This document shows, in pieces, positions 24,290 to 32,325 of a DNA stretch of 64,000 nucleotides. The stretch comes from Streptomyces venezuelae (GTDB taxonomy: Bacteria; Actinomycetota; Actinomycetes; Streptomycetales; Streptomycetaceae). Positions within the stretch are counted from its first letter, which is position 1; each line of letters begins with the position of its first letter. The stretch is taken from contig NZ_CP029191.1 in assembly GCF_008642335.1 (NCBI RefSeq), positions 2,976,001 to 3,040,000 on the forward strand. The letters are read 5' to 3'. Below the pieces are notes generated by a model that had not been told where the DNA came from, did no database searches, and worked only from the letters and a program-made list of their open reading frames with translations. A program made the position numbers and the translations under genes.

Positions 24290-25333
24290 ATGGATCACGA
24301 ACCACCGCCACCCGGCGTCGAACTGCGCCACCTGCGCGGTTTCCTGGCCGTCGCCGACGAGCTGAGCTTCACGCACGCCGCCGCGGTGCTGCGTGTCGGC
24401 CAGCCCGCGCTCACGCGGACCGTGCGGGCGCTGGAGGACGCGCTGGGCGTCCGCCTCCTGGAGCGCACCACGCGCCGCGTCACCCTCACGGAGGCGGGGG
24501 CCCGGCTGCGCGACGAGCTGGCGCCCCTGCTCTCCCGGCTCGACGGAACGCTGCGCACGGCGGCCGGCGAGCCCCCTCTCCTGCGCCTCGGCTTCACCTC
24601 ACTCCTGCCGCGGGCCTGCGCCGAGCTGGTGCCCGCCTTCAAGGCGGCGACGGGTGCGGGCGTGCGGCTCGTGCGCCGGAACGAGCCCCTCGCCGGGCTC
24701 CTCTCGGGCGCGTGCGATGTCGCGGTCGTACGGGGTGACGTGCCGTCGGGCGCCGCGGTCCGCACGCGGGTGCTGCTGCGGGAGCCGCGTGTCGCCGTCG
24801 TCGCACGCGGGGCCGCGGAGCTGGCGGGGCGGCGCGTGGTCGACTGGGCGGAGCTCGCGGACGTACCGCTGGTGGTGAACACGGTGACCGGCACGACGAG
24901 CCCGGACCTGTGGCCCCCGGAGCGCCGACCGCGGCTCGCCTGCACGGCCGACAACCTCGACGAGTGGCTGGAGGCGGTGGCGGCGGGGCACGGTGTGGGC
25001 GTCGCGCCGGAGCCGGTGGCTCTCAGACACGCGCACCCGGGCCTGCGCCACGTACGCCTGAAGAACGCCCCGCCGGTCACCGTCCACCTGGCGATCCCGG
25101 CGAGAGACCCCCACCCCCTGGCCGAGCGCTACGTGAACCAGGCCCCTCAGTTCAGCGACGCGTCATCCGGATACGTCGCCACCATCGCCAGCTCACTCCG
25201 CTGCCTCCGCAGCACCGCCCGCCACAGCCGCTCGGGATCCGGCGAAGAGACGTCACCCGGCTCGGACTCGACCACGTACCAGGCCCCGTCCTCCAGCTCG
25301 CTCTCCAGCTGTCCGGGCCCCCACCCCGAATAG
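24290..25333 (+). CDS. LysR-family transcriptional regulator with an overprinted C-terminal tail
   Basis: A 347-residue regulator. The N-terminal LTTR helix-turn-helix (residues ~10-67: ELRHLRGFLAVADELSFTHA then LRVGQPALTRTVRALEDAL) is followed by a LysR substrate-binding domain. The family normally ends near residue 285-300 (about base 25150). Here the frame runs on to 25333 and its last ~60 residues (Ser/Arg-rich) are antisense to the 3' end of the convergent yqgE gene. It probably controls the divergent MFS gene through the palindrome at 24256-24276. The start is the ATG at 24290; the ORF upstream is antisense to the MFS gene. Confidence 0.83.
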   Translation: MDHEPPPPGVELRHLRGFLAVADELSFTHAAAVLRVGQPALTRTVRALEDALGVRLLERTTRRVTLTEAGARLRDELAPLLSRLDGTLRTAAGEPPLLRLGFTSLLPRACAELVPAFKAATGAGVRLVRRNEPLAGLLSGACDVAVVRGDVPSGAAVRTRVLLREPRVAVVARGAAELAGRRVVDWAELADVPLVVNTVTGTTSPDLWPPERRPRLACTADNLDEWLEAVAAGHGVGVAPEPVALRHAHPGLRHVRLKNAPPVTVHLAIPARDPHPLAERYVNQAPQFSDASSGYVATIASSLRCLRSTARHSRSGSGEETSPGSDSTTYQAPSSSSLSSCPGPHPE

Positions 25334-25752
25334 CCCGCGAAGATGCGGAGGGAACCGAGAGCGGAGGCAAGAAGCTCCGGCGGGGCCTCCAGGTCGACGA
25401 GGCCGATCGCGCCGTGGACACGGCGGAAGCCGACGGGGTCACGGAGAGCGGGCGCCCGCTTGCGGGGGCCGGCCGAAGCCGCGCCCTCCTCGCCGGGGAT
25501 CACCGCGACCCCGAGCGCCGAGTCCAGCGAGACGGGCCCGCCCTGGAAGACCACCCCGGGCGCACCGGCGAGCTGCCCCCAGCCCTCCAGGATGTCGGCG
25601 ACGTCCACGGGCGTAGGGCGGTTCAGGACCACGCCGAGGGAGCCCTTCTCGTCGTGGTCGAGGAGCAGCACCACCGCGCGGTCGAAGTTCGGGTCCGCCA
25701 GGGCCGGTGTGGCCACGAGCAGCCGGCCTGTGAGCGAGGACACCTCGGTCAT
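25147..25752 (-). CDS. YqgE/AlgH family protein
   Basis: A 201-residue protein of the widespread UPF0301 (YqgE/AlgH) family. Landmarks are SLTGRLLVATPALADPNFDR, VLLLDHDEKGSLGVVLNRPT, VFQGGPVSLDSAL and FAGYSGWGPGQLE. The biochemical role is unknown, although AlgH influences alginate regulation in Pseudomonas. The ATG at 25752 matches the usual N-terminus; an ATG three codons upstream (25761) is possible. The 3' end is overlapped on the other strand by ~187 bases of the LysR frame. It is monocistronic and divergent from murA. Confidence 0.9.
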   Translation of the reverse strand: MTEVSSLTGRLLVATPALADPNFDRAVVLLLDHDEKGSLGVVLNRPTPVDVADILEGWGQLAGAPGVVFQGGPVSLDSALGVAVIPGEEGAASAGPRKRAPALRDPVGFRRVHGAIGLVDLEAPPELLASALGSLRIFAGYSGWGPGQLESELEDGAWYVVESEPGDVSSPDPERLWRAVLRRQRSELAMVATYPDDASLN

Positions 25753-26006
25753 GGTGCACATGATCCCGCATCTTCGCCGCGCGCGGGGAGCCAATGCGCA
25801 TACCGGAGTGAACCCAGCTCAGAGCCGGAAGGGACGGAGGGAACCACCGAAACGGGCGGTGACCCGGTGTGTCCGGTTCCGTACGGTTCGTGTTGTCACG
25901 AACTCATGACGTGCTTTGGGCGTCCTCGCCCTTACGGAAGGGGGGTACGCGGCCATTACGCTTGGCCCTTTGGTCCCCCTGTCCATTCAATCGGAACGCG
26001 AGATTC

Positions 26007-27350
26007 ATGACCGTCACCGATGATGTCCTGCTTGTCCACGGCGGCACTCCGCTCGAGGGCGAGATCCGTGTCCGCGGCGCGAAGAACCTCGTGCCGAAGG
26101 CCATGGTGGCCGCGCTGCTCGGCAGCGCCCCGAGCCGGCTGCGCAATGTCCCAGACATCCGCGACGTTCGCGTCGTGCGCGGTCTGCTGCAGCTGCACGG
26201 CGTGACGGTGCGCCCCGGTGAGGAGCCGGGTGAGCTCATCATGGACCCCTCTCACGTGGAGAGCGCGAACGTCGCCGACATCGACGCCCACGCGGGTTCG
26301 TCGCGCATTCCGATCCTCTTCTGCGGCCCCCTGCTGCACCGCCTGGGCCACGCCTTCATCCCGGGTCTCGGCGGCTGCGACATCGGCGGCCGGCCGATCG
26401 ACTTCCACTTCGAGGTGCTGCGCCAGTTCGGCGCGACCATCGAGAAGCGTGAGGGCGGCCAGTACCTGGAGGCCCCGCAGCGGCTGCGCGGCACCAAGAT
26501 CCGGCTGCCGTACCCGTCCGTGGGCGCCACCGAGCAGGTCCTGCTCACCGCCGTCCTCGCGGAGGGCGTGACGGAGCTCTCGAACGCCGCGGTGGAGCCG
26601 GAGATCGAGGACCTGATCTGCGTCCTGCAGAAAATGGGCGCGATCATCGCCATGGACACCGACCGGACCATCCGGATCACCGGTGTCGACAGCCTCGGCG
26701 GCTACAACCACCACGCCCTCTCGGACCGCCTGGAGGCCGCCTCCTGGGCGTCCGCCGCCCTGGCGACCGAGGGCAACATCTACGTACGCGGCGCCCAGCA
26801 GCGTTCGATGATGACGTTCCTGAACACCTACCGGAAGGTGGGCGGTGCCTTCGAGATCGACGACGAGGGCATCCGCTTCTGGCACCCGGGCGGCTCGCTC
26901 AACGCGATCGCCCTGGAGACGGACGTACACCCCGGCTTCCAGACGGACTGGCAGCAGCCGCTCGTCGTGGCGCTGACGCAGGCCGCGGGCCTGTCGATCG
27001 TCCACGAGACGGTGTACGAGTCGCGGCTCGGCTTCACCTCCGCGCTCAACCAGATGGGTGCGCACATCCAGCTGTACCGGGAGTGCCTCGGCGGCTCCGA
27101 CTGCCGCTTCGGCCAGCGGAACTTCCTCCACTCGGCGGTCGTCAGCGGCCCGACGAAGCTCCAGGGCGCCGACCTGGTCATCCCGGACCTGCGCGGCGGC
27201 TTCTCGTACCTCATCGCGGCCCTGGCGGCGCAGGGCACGTCCCGCGTCCACGGCATCGACCTGATCAACCGCGGCTACGAGAACTTCATGGAGAAGCTCG
27301 TGGAGCTCGGCGCGAAGGTCGAGCTGCCCGGAAAGGCGCCGCTGGCCTAG
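26007..27350 (+). CDS. murA: UDP-N-acetylglucosamine 1-carboxyvinyltransferase
   Basis: A 447-residue EPSP-synthase-fold enzyme. It transfers enolpyruvate from PEP to UDP-GlcNAc, the first committed step of peptidoglycan synthesis, in the cytoplasm. Lys26 in RGAKN and Cys124 in GGCDIGGRP correspond to the PEP-binding lysine and the fosfomycin-reactive cysteine of MurA; the cysteine is retained, so fosfomycin sensitivity is expected. The ATG at 26007 gives the family N-terminus (MTVTDDVLLVHGGTPLEGEI); the open frame upstream has no supported start. It is convergent with hup and separated from it by two strong hairpins. Streptomyces often carry a second murA-like gene; this copy sits at the hup locus. 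Confidence 0.93.
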   Translation: MTVTDDVLLVHGGTPLEGEIRVRGAKNLVPKAMVAALLGSAPSRLRNVPDIRDVRVVRGLLQLHGVTVRPGEEPGELIMDPSHVESANVADIDAHAGSSRIPILFCGPLLHRLGHAFIPGLGGCDIGGRPIDFHFEVLRQFGATIEKREGGQYLEAPQRLRGTKIRLPYPSVGATEQVLLTAVLAEGVTELSNAAVEPEIEDLICVLQKMGAIIAMDTDRTIRITGVDSLGGYNHHALSDRLEAASWASAALATEGNIYVRGAQQRSMMTFLNTYRKVGGAFEIDDEGIRFWHPGGSLNAIALETDVHPGFQTDWQQPLVVALTQAAGLSIVHETVYESRLGFTSALNQMGAHIQLYRECLGGSDCRFGQRNFLHSAVVSGPTKLQGADLVIPDLRGGFSYLIAALAAQGTSRVHGIDLINRGYENFMEKLVELGAKVELPGKAPLA

Positions 27351-27359
27351 CAGGCCCGC

Positions 27360-27380
27360 AGGGGGCCGTACGGGCCCCCT
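27360..27380 (+). terminator. Hairpin just after murA
   Basis: AGGGGGCC (27360-27367) pairs with GGGCCCCCT around 27372-27380, ten bases past the murA stop, with a 5-base loop. No T tract follows, as is common in Streptomyces. Confidence 0.7.
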
Positions 27381-27411
27381 GAAGGAGTACGGCAGCGGTA
27401 CGGCACGCGAA

Positions 27412-27443
27412 AGGGGCGGCCACCCGGATGGGTGGCCGCCCCT
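27412..27443. terminator. Bidirectional terminator between murA and hup
   Basis: Perfect 14-base arms, AGGGGCGGCCACCC (27412-27425) and GGGTGGCCGCCCCT (27430-27443), with a GGAT loop. It sits 15 bases past the hup stop on the minus strand and 60 bases past murA, with a short A tract on the left side that reads as T on the minus strand. It should end transcription from both convergent genes. Confidence 0.88.
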
Positions 27444-27458
27444 CATCGCTGCTCGGGG

Positions 27459-27740
27459 CTACTTGCCCTTCGCCGCTTCCTTCAGCTTGGAACCAGCCGA
27501 AACCTTGACGCTGTAACCGGCCGGGATGTTGATCGGCTCGCCGGTCTGCGGGTTGCGGGCGGTGCGAGCGGCACGGTGGGTGCGCTCGAAGGTCAGGAAG
27601 CCGGGGATGGTGACCTTCTCGTCGCCCTTGGCAACGATCTCGCCGACGGTCTCGGCGAACGCGGCCAGCACGGCGTCGGCGTCCTTGCGGGTCACCTCTG
27701 CGCGGTCGGCCAGCGCGGCCACCAGCTCACTGCGGTTCAT
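27459..27740 (-). CDS. hup: HU-family nucleoid DNA-binding protein
   Basis: A 93-residue HU/IHF-type protein: MNRSELVAALADRAEVTRKD at the N-terminus, the DNA-binding arm GFLTFERTHRAARTARNPQT with the RNPQTGE signature, and a short Lys-rich end. It binds DNA non-specifically as a dimer and compacts the nucleoid. It lacks the long Lys/Ala-rich C-terminal tail of the second, spore-associated streptomycete HU (HupS), so it fits the vegetative HupA. The ATG at 27740 has GGGAG seven bases upstream. Its position next to murA matches what I recall for the streptomycete hupA locus. Confidence 0.92.
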   Translation of the reverse strand: MNRSELVAALADRAEVTRKDADAVLAAFAETVGEIVAKGDEKVTIPGFLTFERTHRAARTARNPQTGEPINIPAGYSVKVSAGSKLKEAAKGK

Positions 27741-28049
27741 GTTTGTACTCCCGTGTTCTTTTGCCGTTGAGGCGTGCCACGCGGCAGGGCCGCATGATGG
27801 GCACAGCGAAGACGATGCTGCCAGGGTCCTCGGACAGTCCCCGGACCCGGGTCTGACGTCAGACCCTCGCGCCCGATTACGCATCCTGCCCCCACCTGCG
27901 GCGGGAAAGCCAATCCGGTGCCCGTGGGGGTCACACGAAAAGCGTCCGCCGCCCCAGAAAAGCCGGAGGCCGGAGGGCTTGCTGCCAAGCCACTCCGAGC
28001 CACCCTAGAGCGGGCCCACGGGGCCCGGGTTCTGCGACGCGCCGTGTCC
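27741..28049. other. hup promoter region and malic-enzyme 3' region
   Basis: This is about 310 bases without a gene. CGGGCCC (28011-28017) and GGGCCCG (28021-28027), 22-39 bases past the malic-enzyme stop, can form a short hairpin that may terminate it. The remainder upstream of hup should contain its promoter. I could not single out -35/-10 boxes with confidence. Confidence 0.45.
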
Positions 28050-29480
28050 CTAGGCCGTGGCGCCTGTCACAGCGGCCCCCGCGGCCTTCGCGGCGCTCCG
28101 CACGGCGTCGGCCACGGCGGGCGCGACCTTGTCGTTGAAGACGCTGGGGATGATGTAGTTCCGGTTGAGCTCGTCCTCGGCGACGACGTCCGCGAGGGCA
28201 CCCGCGGCGGCCAGCATCATCTCCGTGTTGACGGTGCGCGACTGGGCGTCGAGGAGACCGCGGAAGACGCCGGGGAAGACCAGGACGTTGTTGATCTGGT
28301 TCGGGAAGTCCGAGCGGCCGGTGGCGACAACTGCTGCCGTCTGGCGGGCGATTGCCGGGTCGACCTCGGGGTCCGGGTTCGCGAGCGCGAACACGATGGC
28401 GTCCTCGGCCATGGCCGCGACGTCGTCGCCGTTCAGCACGTTCGGGGCCGACACGCCGATGAAGACGTCGGCGCCGACGACGGCCTCCTTGAGGGTGCCG
28501 GTGAGGCCCTCGGGGTTGGTGTTCTCGGCGATCCAGCGCAGCGGCGAGTCGGCGTCGTGGGAGACCAGGTCCTCGCGGTCGGCGTGCACGACGCCGTGGA
28601 TGTCGGCCACGACGGCGTTCTTGACGCCGGCGGCGAGCAGCAGCTTGAGGATGGCCGTGCCGGCCGCGCCGGCGCCGGACATGACCACGCGCACGTCGCC
28701 GATGCCCTTGCCCACCACGCGCAGGGCGTTGGTGAGGGCGGCGAGGACGACGATGGCGGTGCCGTGCTGGTCGTCGTGGAAGACGGGGATGTCGAGGGCC
28801 TCACGCAGGCGTGCCTCGATCTCGAAGCAGCGGGGCGCGGAGATGTCCTCCAGGTTGATGCCCGCGAAGCCGGGGGCGATGGCCTTGACGATCTCGACGA
28901 TGGCGTCGGTGTCCTGGGTGTCCAGGCAGATCGGCCAGGCGTCGATGCCGGCGAAGCGCTTGAAGAGGGCCGCCTTGCCCTCCATGACCGGCAGCGCGGC
29001 CTTCGGGCCGATGTTGCCGAGGCCGAGGACGGCGGAACCGTCCGTTACGACCGCAACGGAGTTGCGCTTGATGGTGAGGCGGCGCGCGTCCTCGGGGTTC
29101 TCGGCGATCGCCATGCAGACGCGGGCGACACCGGGCGTGTAGACCATGGACAGGTCGTCACGGTTGCGGATGGGGTGCTTCGACGCCATCTCGATCTTGC
29201 CGCCGAGGTGCATCAGGAACGTACGGTCGGAGACCTTGCCGAGGGTGACGCCCTCGATCGTGCGCAGCTGCTCGACGATCTCGTCGGCGTGCGTGGTGGA
29301 GGACGCCGCGATCGTCACGTCGATCCGCAGCATCTCGTGGCCGGAGGCCGTGACGTCGAGGCCGGTGACCGAGCCCCCGGAAGACTCGACGGCCGTGGTG
29401 AGCTGGGAGACCGCCGTTCCGCTGGCGGGCACCTCCAGCCGGACCGTCATCGAGTAGGAGACGCTGGGCGCCGTTGCCAT
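28050..29480 (-). CDS. NAD-dependent malic enzyme (malate oxidoreductase, decarboxylating)
   Basis: A 476-residue enzyme. An N-terminal ACT-like domain (about residues 5-85, YSMTVRLEVPASGTAVSQLT) precedes the malic N-terminal domain (IRNRDDLSMVYTPGVARVC; VTDGSAVLGLGNIGP) and the NAD-binding domain (VVMSGAGAAGTAILKLLLAAG). It converts malate to pyruvate and CO2, linking the TCA cycle to gluconeogenesis and lipid precursor supply. Metal/substrate residues are in GINLEDISAPRCFEIE and FHDDQHGTA. The ACT domain suggests allosteric control by a small ligand. The ATG at 29480 has GAGGAAG eight bases upstream. Confidence 0.92.
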   Translation of the reverse strand: MATAPSVSYSMTVRLEVPASGTAVSQLTTAVESSGGSVTGLDVTASGHEMLRIDVTIAASSTTHADEIVEQLRTIEGVTLGKVSDRTFLMHLGGKIEMASKHPIRNRDDLSMVYTPGVARVCMAIAENPEDARRLTIKRNSVAVVTDGSAVLGLGNIGPKAALPVMEGKAALFKRFAGIDAWPICLDTQDTDAIVEIVKAIAPGFAGINLEDISAPRCFEIEARLREALDIPVFHDDQHGTAIVVLAALTNALRVVGKGIGDVRVVMSGAGAAGTAILKLLLAAGVKNAVVADIHGVVHADREDLVSHDADSPLRWIAENTNPEGLTGTLKEAVVGADVFIGVSAPNVLNGDDVAAMAEDAIVFALANPDPEVDPAIARQTAAVVATGRSDFPNQINNVLVFPGVFRGLLDAQSRTVNTEMMLAAAGALADVVAEDELNRNYIIPSVFNDKVAPAVADAVRSAAKAAGAAVTGATA

Positions 29481-29666
29481 GGCCGACTTCCTCTGCTTTC
29501 ACCTTGTAGCTCTTGCCGTCCGATGGTCGCACCTACCGCCGAGTACGTGGTAGCCGCCCCGGATTGAGAACGTTTTGTTCACCGGCCAGTGCGCTGCGTT
29601 TTTGGAAACTGGTTTCCACCATACGAGAAGTTGGCCCGTCGCGGAAGAGGGGCCAGGAACACGGAA

Positions 29667-29699
29667 AGAGGCCCACGTCACGTGGTGACGTGGGCCTCT
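29667..29699 (-). terminator. Terminator hairpin downstream of the HelD-like gene
   Basis: Perfect 14-base arms AGAGGCCCACGTCA (29667-29680) and TGACGTGGGCCTCT (29686-29699) with a 5-base loop. On the minus strand a CCTCTTTCC stretch follows. It lies 180 bases past the helicase stop and ahead of the malic-enzyme gene. Confidence 0.8.
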
Positions 29700-29837
29700 C
29701 CCGTACGTTCATGACACCGACCCGCCATGCTCGCCTCGCGGCAAGTGGTCGCTCGTAGCGACGATGGTTGGGCCCGGGGGCTTGGATCGAGCCGGTGCCA
29801 CATCCAAGGTAACAAACGAACCCCGTAAGGCAATTCC

Positions 29838-29880
29838 CGTCCCGGAAACCCGCTCGGATCCGTCCCGGAAACCCGCTCGG
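29838..29880. repeat. Perfect 20-base direct repeat at the 3' end of the HelD-like gene
   Basis: CGTCCCGGAAACCCGCTCGG occurs at 29838-29857 and again at 29861-29880, with a 3-base spacer. The second copy ends right at the stop codon of the gene that ends at 29881. Confidence 0.85.
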
Positions 29881-32226
29881 TCAGTCCCTGAGCAGGTCCG
29901 GCACGCCGTCCGCGTCCGGCTCGTCCCGCTCCCCCGACAGGACCGTGAGCTGCTGCGTCGCACGGGTCAGCGCCACGTACAGAACGCGCAGGCCCGCCGG
30001 GGACTCGTCCGCGATCTCCGCGGGCGACACGACGATCGTCGCGTCGTACTCCAGACCCTTGGCCTCCAGGCTGCCGAGCGCCACGACCCGGTCGCCGAGG
30101 TCCGCGAGCCAGCGCGCCGCCTGCTCGCGCCGGTTCATCGCCACGACGACACCGACCGTCCCGTCGACCCGCTCCAGGAGCCGCGCCGCCTCCTCGCGCA
30201 CGGAGGCGGCGAGGTCCTTGTCCCGTACGACGGCGAAGCGGGGCTCCACGCCGGTCGAGCGGACCGCCGACGGGGACTCGGCGCCCGGCATCGCCAGGGC
30301 CAGGACCTTCGCGGCGAGCTCGGCGATCTCGGCGGGGTTGCGGTAGTTGACGGTCAGCTCGAAACGGCGGCGCGGGCGGGTCCCCAGGGCCTCGTCACGG
30401 GCCTCGCCCGCCTCGTCCGGGTCCGACCACGAGGACTGGGCCGGGTCGCCGACGACGGTCCATGTGGCGTGCCGGCCGCGGCGGCCGACCATGCGCCACT
30501 GCATGGGGGTGAGGTCCTGTGCCTCGTCGACGATGACGTGCGCGTACTCGGTGCGCTCCGCGGCGAGCCGCTCGGCGCGCTCGCGCTGGGACTCCTCGCG
30601 CTGCGGCATCAGCTCCTCGAGCCCGGTCAGCAGGTCGAGCGGGTCGAGTTCGCGCTTCTTCTTGGGCCGGTGCGGGGTGCCGAGGATCGCCTGCAGCTCG
30701 TCGAGGAGCGCCACGTCGTGCACGGACAGCGCGTCGCGCCGCAGCGAACGTGCGACCTTGCGGACCTCGCCCGGGTTGAGGATCCGCCGCGCCCACCGCC
30801 CGAGCCGCTTCTCGTCGCTCATCGCGGTGAGCACCCCGCGCGGGGTGAGCTCCGGCCACCACGCGTCCAGGAACCGGATGAAGTCGTCCTCGGACGTGAT
30901 GTCGTCGTCGAAGGAGGAGCGGAGCTCGGCGGCGAGCTCGGGGTCGTTGTGCCGTCCCGCCGCGCCGGACTGCGACCACAGGGCGTCCAGGAGGAGCTTG
31001 CGGGCGCGGGGCCGGAGGAGGTTGACGGGGGCGGTGCCGCTCAAAGCGTTGCGGCGGATGCGGTCCAGCTGCTCGGCGTCGAGTTCGAGCCTGCGGCCGA
31101 AGGCGACCACGCGGAGACGGTCGGGGGTGGCGGCGGGCCGGGTCCCGGCGGCCTCGTCGTCGCCGAAGGACAGCTGGCCGTCCTGCGGGGCGGCGGAAGC
31201 CGGTGCGGCCACCCCTTCCAGCGCTCCCCGGGCCGCCTTCCGCAGCACCTTCAGCATCCGCGACGAGCCCTTGGCCCGTGCCACCGCGGGGCTGTCGTAC
31301 TCGGTGGCCTCCACGCCCTCGACCAGCGAGCCGACGGCGCGGATCGCGACCTGGCCCTCCTCGCCGAGGGAGGGCAGCACGCCCTCCGTGTAGGCGACCA
31401 GGAGCGGGGTCGGGGAGACGATGAGGATGCCGCCCGCGTACCGGCGGCGGTCCTGGTAGAGGAGGTACGCGGCCCGGTGCAGGGCCACCGCCGTCTTGCC
31501 GGTGCCCGGGCCGCCCTCCACGTACGTCACCGACGCGGCGGGCGCGCGGATCACCAAATCCTGTTCGGCCTGGATCGACGCCACGATGTCCCGCATGGAG
31601 TGGCTGCGGGCCTGGCCGAGGGCCGCCATCAGGGCGCCGTCGCCGATGACGGGGAGCACCTCGCCGTCGAGGCGTGCGGTGAGCTCCGGGCGCATCAGGT
31701 CGTCCTCGACGCCCAGGACCTTGCGGCCCTTGGAGCGGATGACGCGGCGGCGCACGACGCGGCCCGGGTCGACCGGGGTCGAGCGGTAGAACGGCGCGGC
31801 GGCGGGCGCGCGCCAGTCGATGACCAGCGGGGAGTAGTCCGCGTCGAGGACGCCGATGCGGCCGATGTGCAGCGTCTCCGCGATCTCCGCGTACTTGCCG
31901 CTCTCGTCCTCGCGGACCGCGCCCTCGGCGGGCTCGACCGCGGTGTACGCGCCGTCGGGTCCCTTCTTGCCGTCCTTGCCCTGGAGCAGGTCGATGCGTC
32001 CGAAGAGGAAGTCCTCGAACTCGTTGTTGAGGCGGTTCAGATGGACGCCGGCGCGGAAGACCTGCGCGTCGCGTTCGGCGAGCGCGCCGGGCGTACCGAC
32101 CTGGGAGCGCTTGGCCGCGTCGTTCATCAGGAACTCCGCCTCGTGGATCTTCTCCTCGAGACGTCGGTAGACCTGGTCGAGATGTTCCTGTTCGACGCTG
32201 ATCTCGCGGTCGCGTACGTCGGCCAC
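29881..32226 (-). CDS. HelD-type RNA-polymerase-associated SF1 helicase
   Basis: A 781-residue UvrD/Rep-like protein of the HelD class. The N-terminal coiled coil (residues ~8-75, ISVEQEHLDQVYRRLEEKIH) is the arm that enters the RNA polymerase secondary channel in HelD proteins. Walker A is GGPGTGKT (238-245), Walker B DEAQD (567-571), and later motifs include VNYRNPAEI and YVALTRATQQL. HelD recycles stalled RNA polymerase and in some actinobacteria gives rifamycin tolerance. The GTG at 32226 has AAGGGG six bases upstream. That Shine-Dalgarno is complementary to a segment 55 bases further upstream (see the leader feature). No rifamycin-associated element was seen. Confidence 0.85.
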   Translation of the reverse strand: MADVRDREISVEQEHLDQVYRRLEEKIHEAEFLMNDAAKRSQVGTPGALAERDAQVFRAGVHLNRLNNEFEDFLFGRIDLLQGKDGKKGPDGAYTAVEPAEGAVREDESGKYAEIAETLHIGRIGVLDADYSPLVIDWRAPAAAPFYRSTPVDPGRVVRRRVIRSKGRKVLGVEDDLMRPELTARLDGEVLPVIGDGALMAALGQARSHSMRDIVASIQAEQDLVIRAPAASVTYVEGGPGTGKTAVALHRAAYLLYQDRRRYAGGILIVSPTPLLVAYTEGVLPSLGEEGQVAIRAVGSLVEGVEATEYDSPAVARAKGSSRMLKVLRKAARGALEGVAAPASAAPQDGQLSFGDDEAAGTRPAATPDRLRVVAFGRRLELDAEQLDRIRRNALSGTAPVNLLRPRARKLLLDALWSQSGAAGRHNDPELAAELRSSFDDDITSEDDFIRFLDAWWPELTPRGVLTAMSDEKRLGRWARRILNPGEVRKVARSLRRDALSVHDVALLDELQAILGTPHRPKKKRELDPLDLLTGLEELMPQREESQRERAERLAAERTEYAHVIVDEAQDLTPMQWRMVGRRGRHATWTVVGDPAQSSWSDPDEAGEARDEALGTRPRRRFELTVNYRNPAEIAELAAKVLALAMPGAESPSAVRSTGVEPRFAVVRDKDLAASVREEAARLLERVDGTVGVVVAMNRREQAARWLADLGDRVVALGSLEAKGLEYDATIVVSPAEIADESPAGLRVLYVALTRATQQLTVLSGERDEPDADGVPDLLRD

Positions 32227-32228
32227 CG

Positions 32229-32293
32229 GGGCCCCTTTCACACCGTGCTGCTGCCCGTACCGAGCAGCCGTCCACCTTAGGCGAAAGGGGCCC
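32229..32293 (-). promoter_or_regulatory. Leader that can sequester the HelD-gene ribosome-binding site
   Basis: GGGCCCCTTT (32229-32238) and AAAGGGGCCC (32284-32293) are perfect complements. On the minus strand the downstream arm is the Shine-Dalgarno (AAAGGGG) just before the GTG start. If transcription begins upstream of 32293, the mRNA can fold with the Shine-Dalgarno paired. The 45-base loop contains a smaller dyad, GTGCTGCTGCC/GGTACGAGCAGC-like. Confidence 0.5.
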
Positions 32294-32325
32294 ATCCTGT
32301 GCACTTGTCGTGCACGAGCGGTGTC

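Larger units (their letters stand above)
29481..29880. other. 400-base region between the HelD-like and malic-enzyme genes
   Basis: It contains a strong hairpin (29667-29699) and a 20-base direct repeat (29838-29880), listed separately, and by position the malic-enzyme promoter (about 29490-29640). No coding frame here has a credible start or codon bias. Confidence 0.5.

Noticed and set aside
32227..32325. A rifamycin-associated element upstream of the HelD-like gene
   Set aside because: No 19-base GGGGCTTGCGGCAAGCCCC-like dyad is seen; the dyad present is different and overlaps the Shine-Dalgarno.
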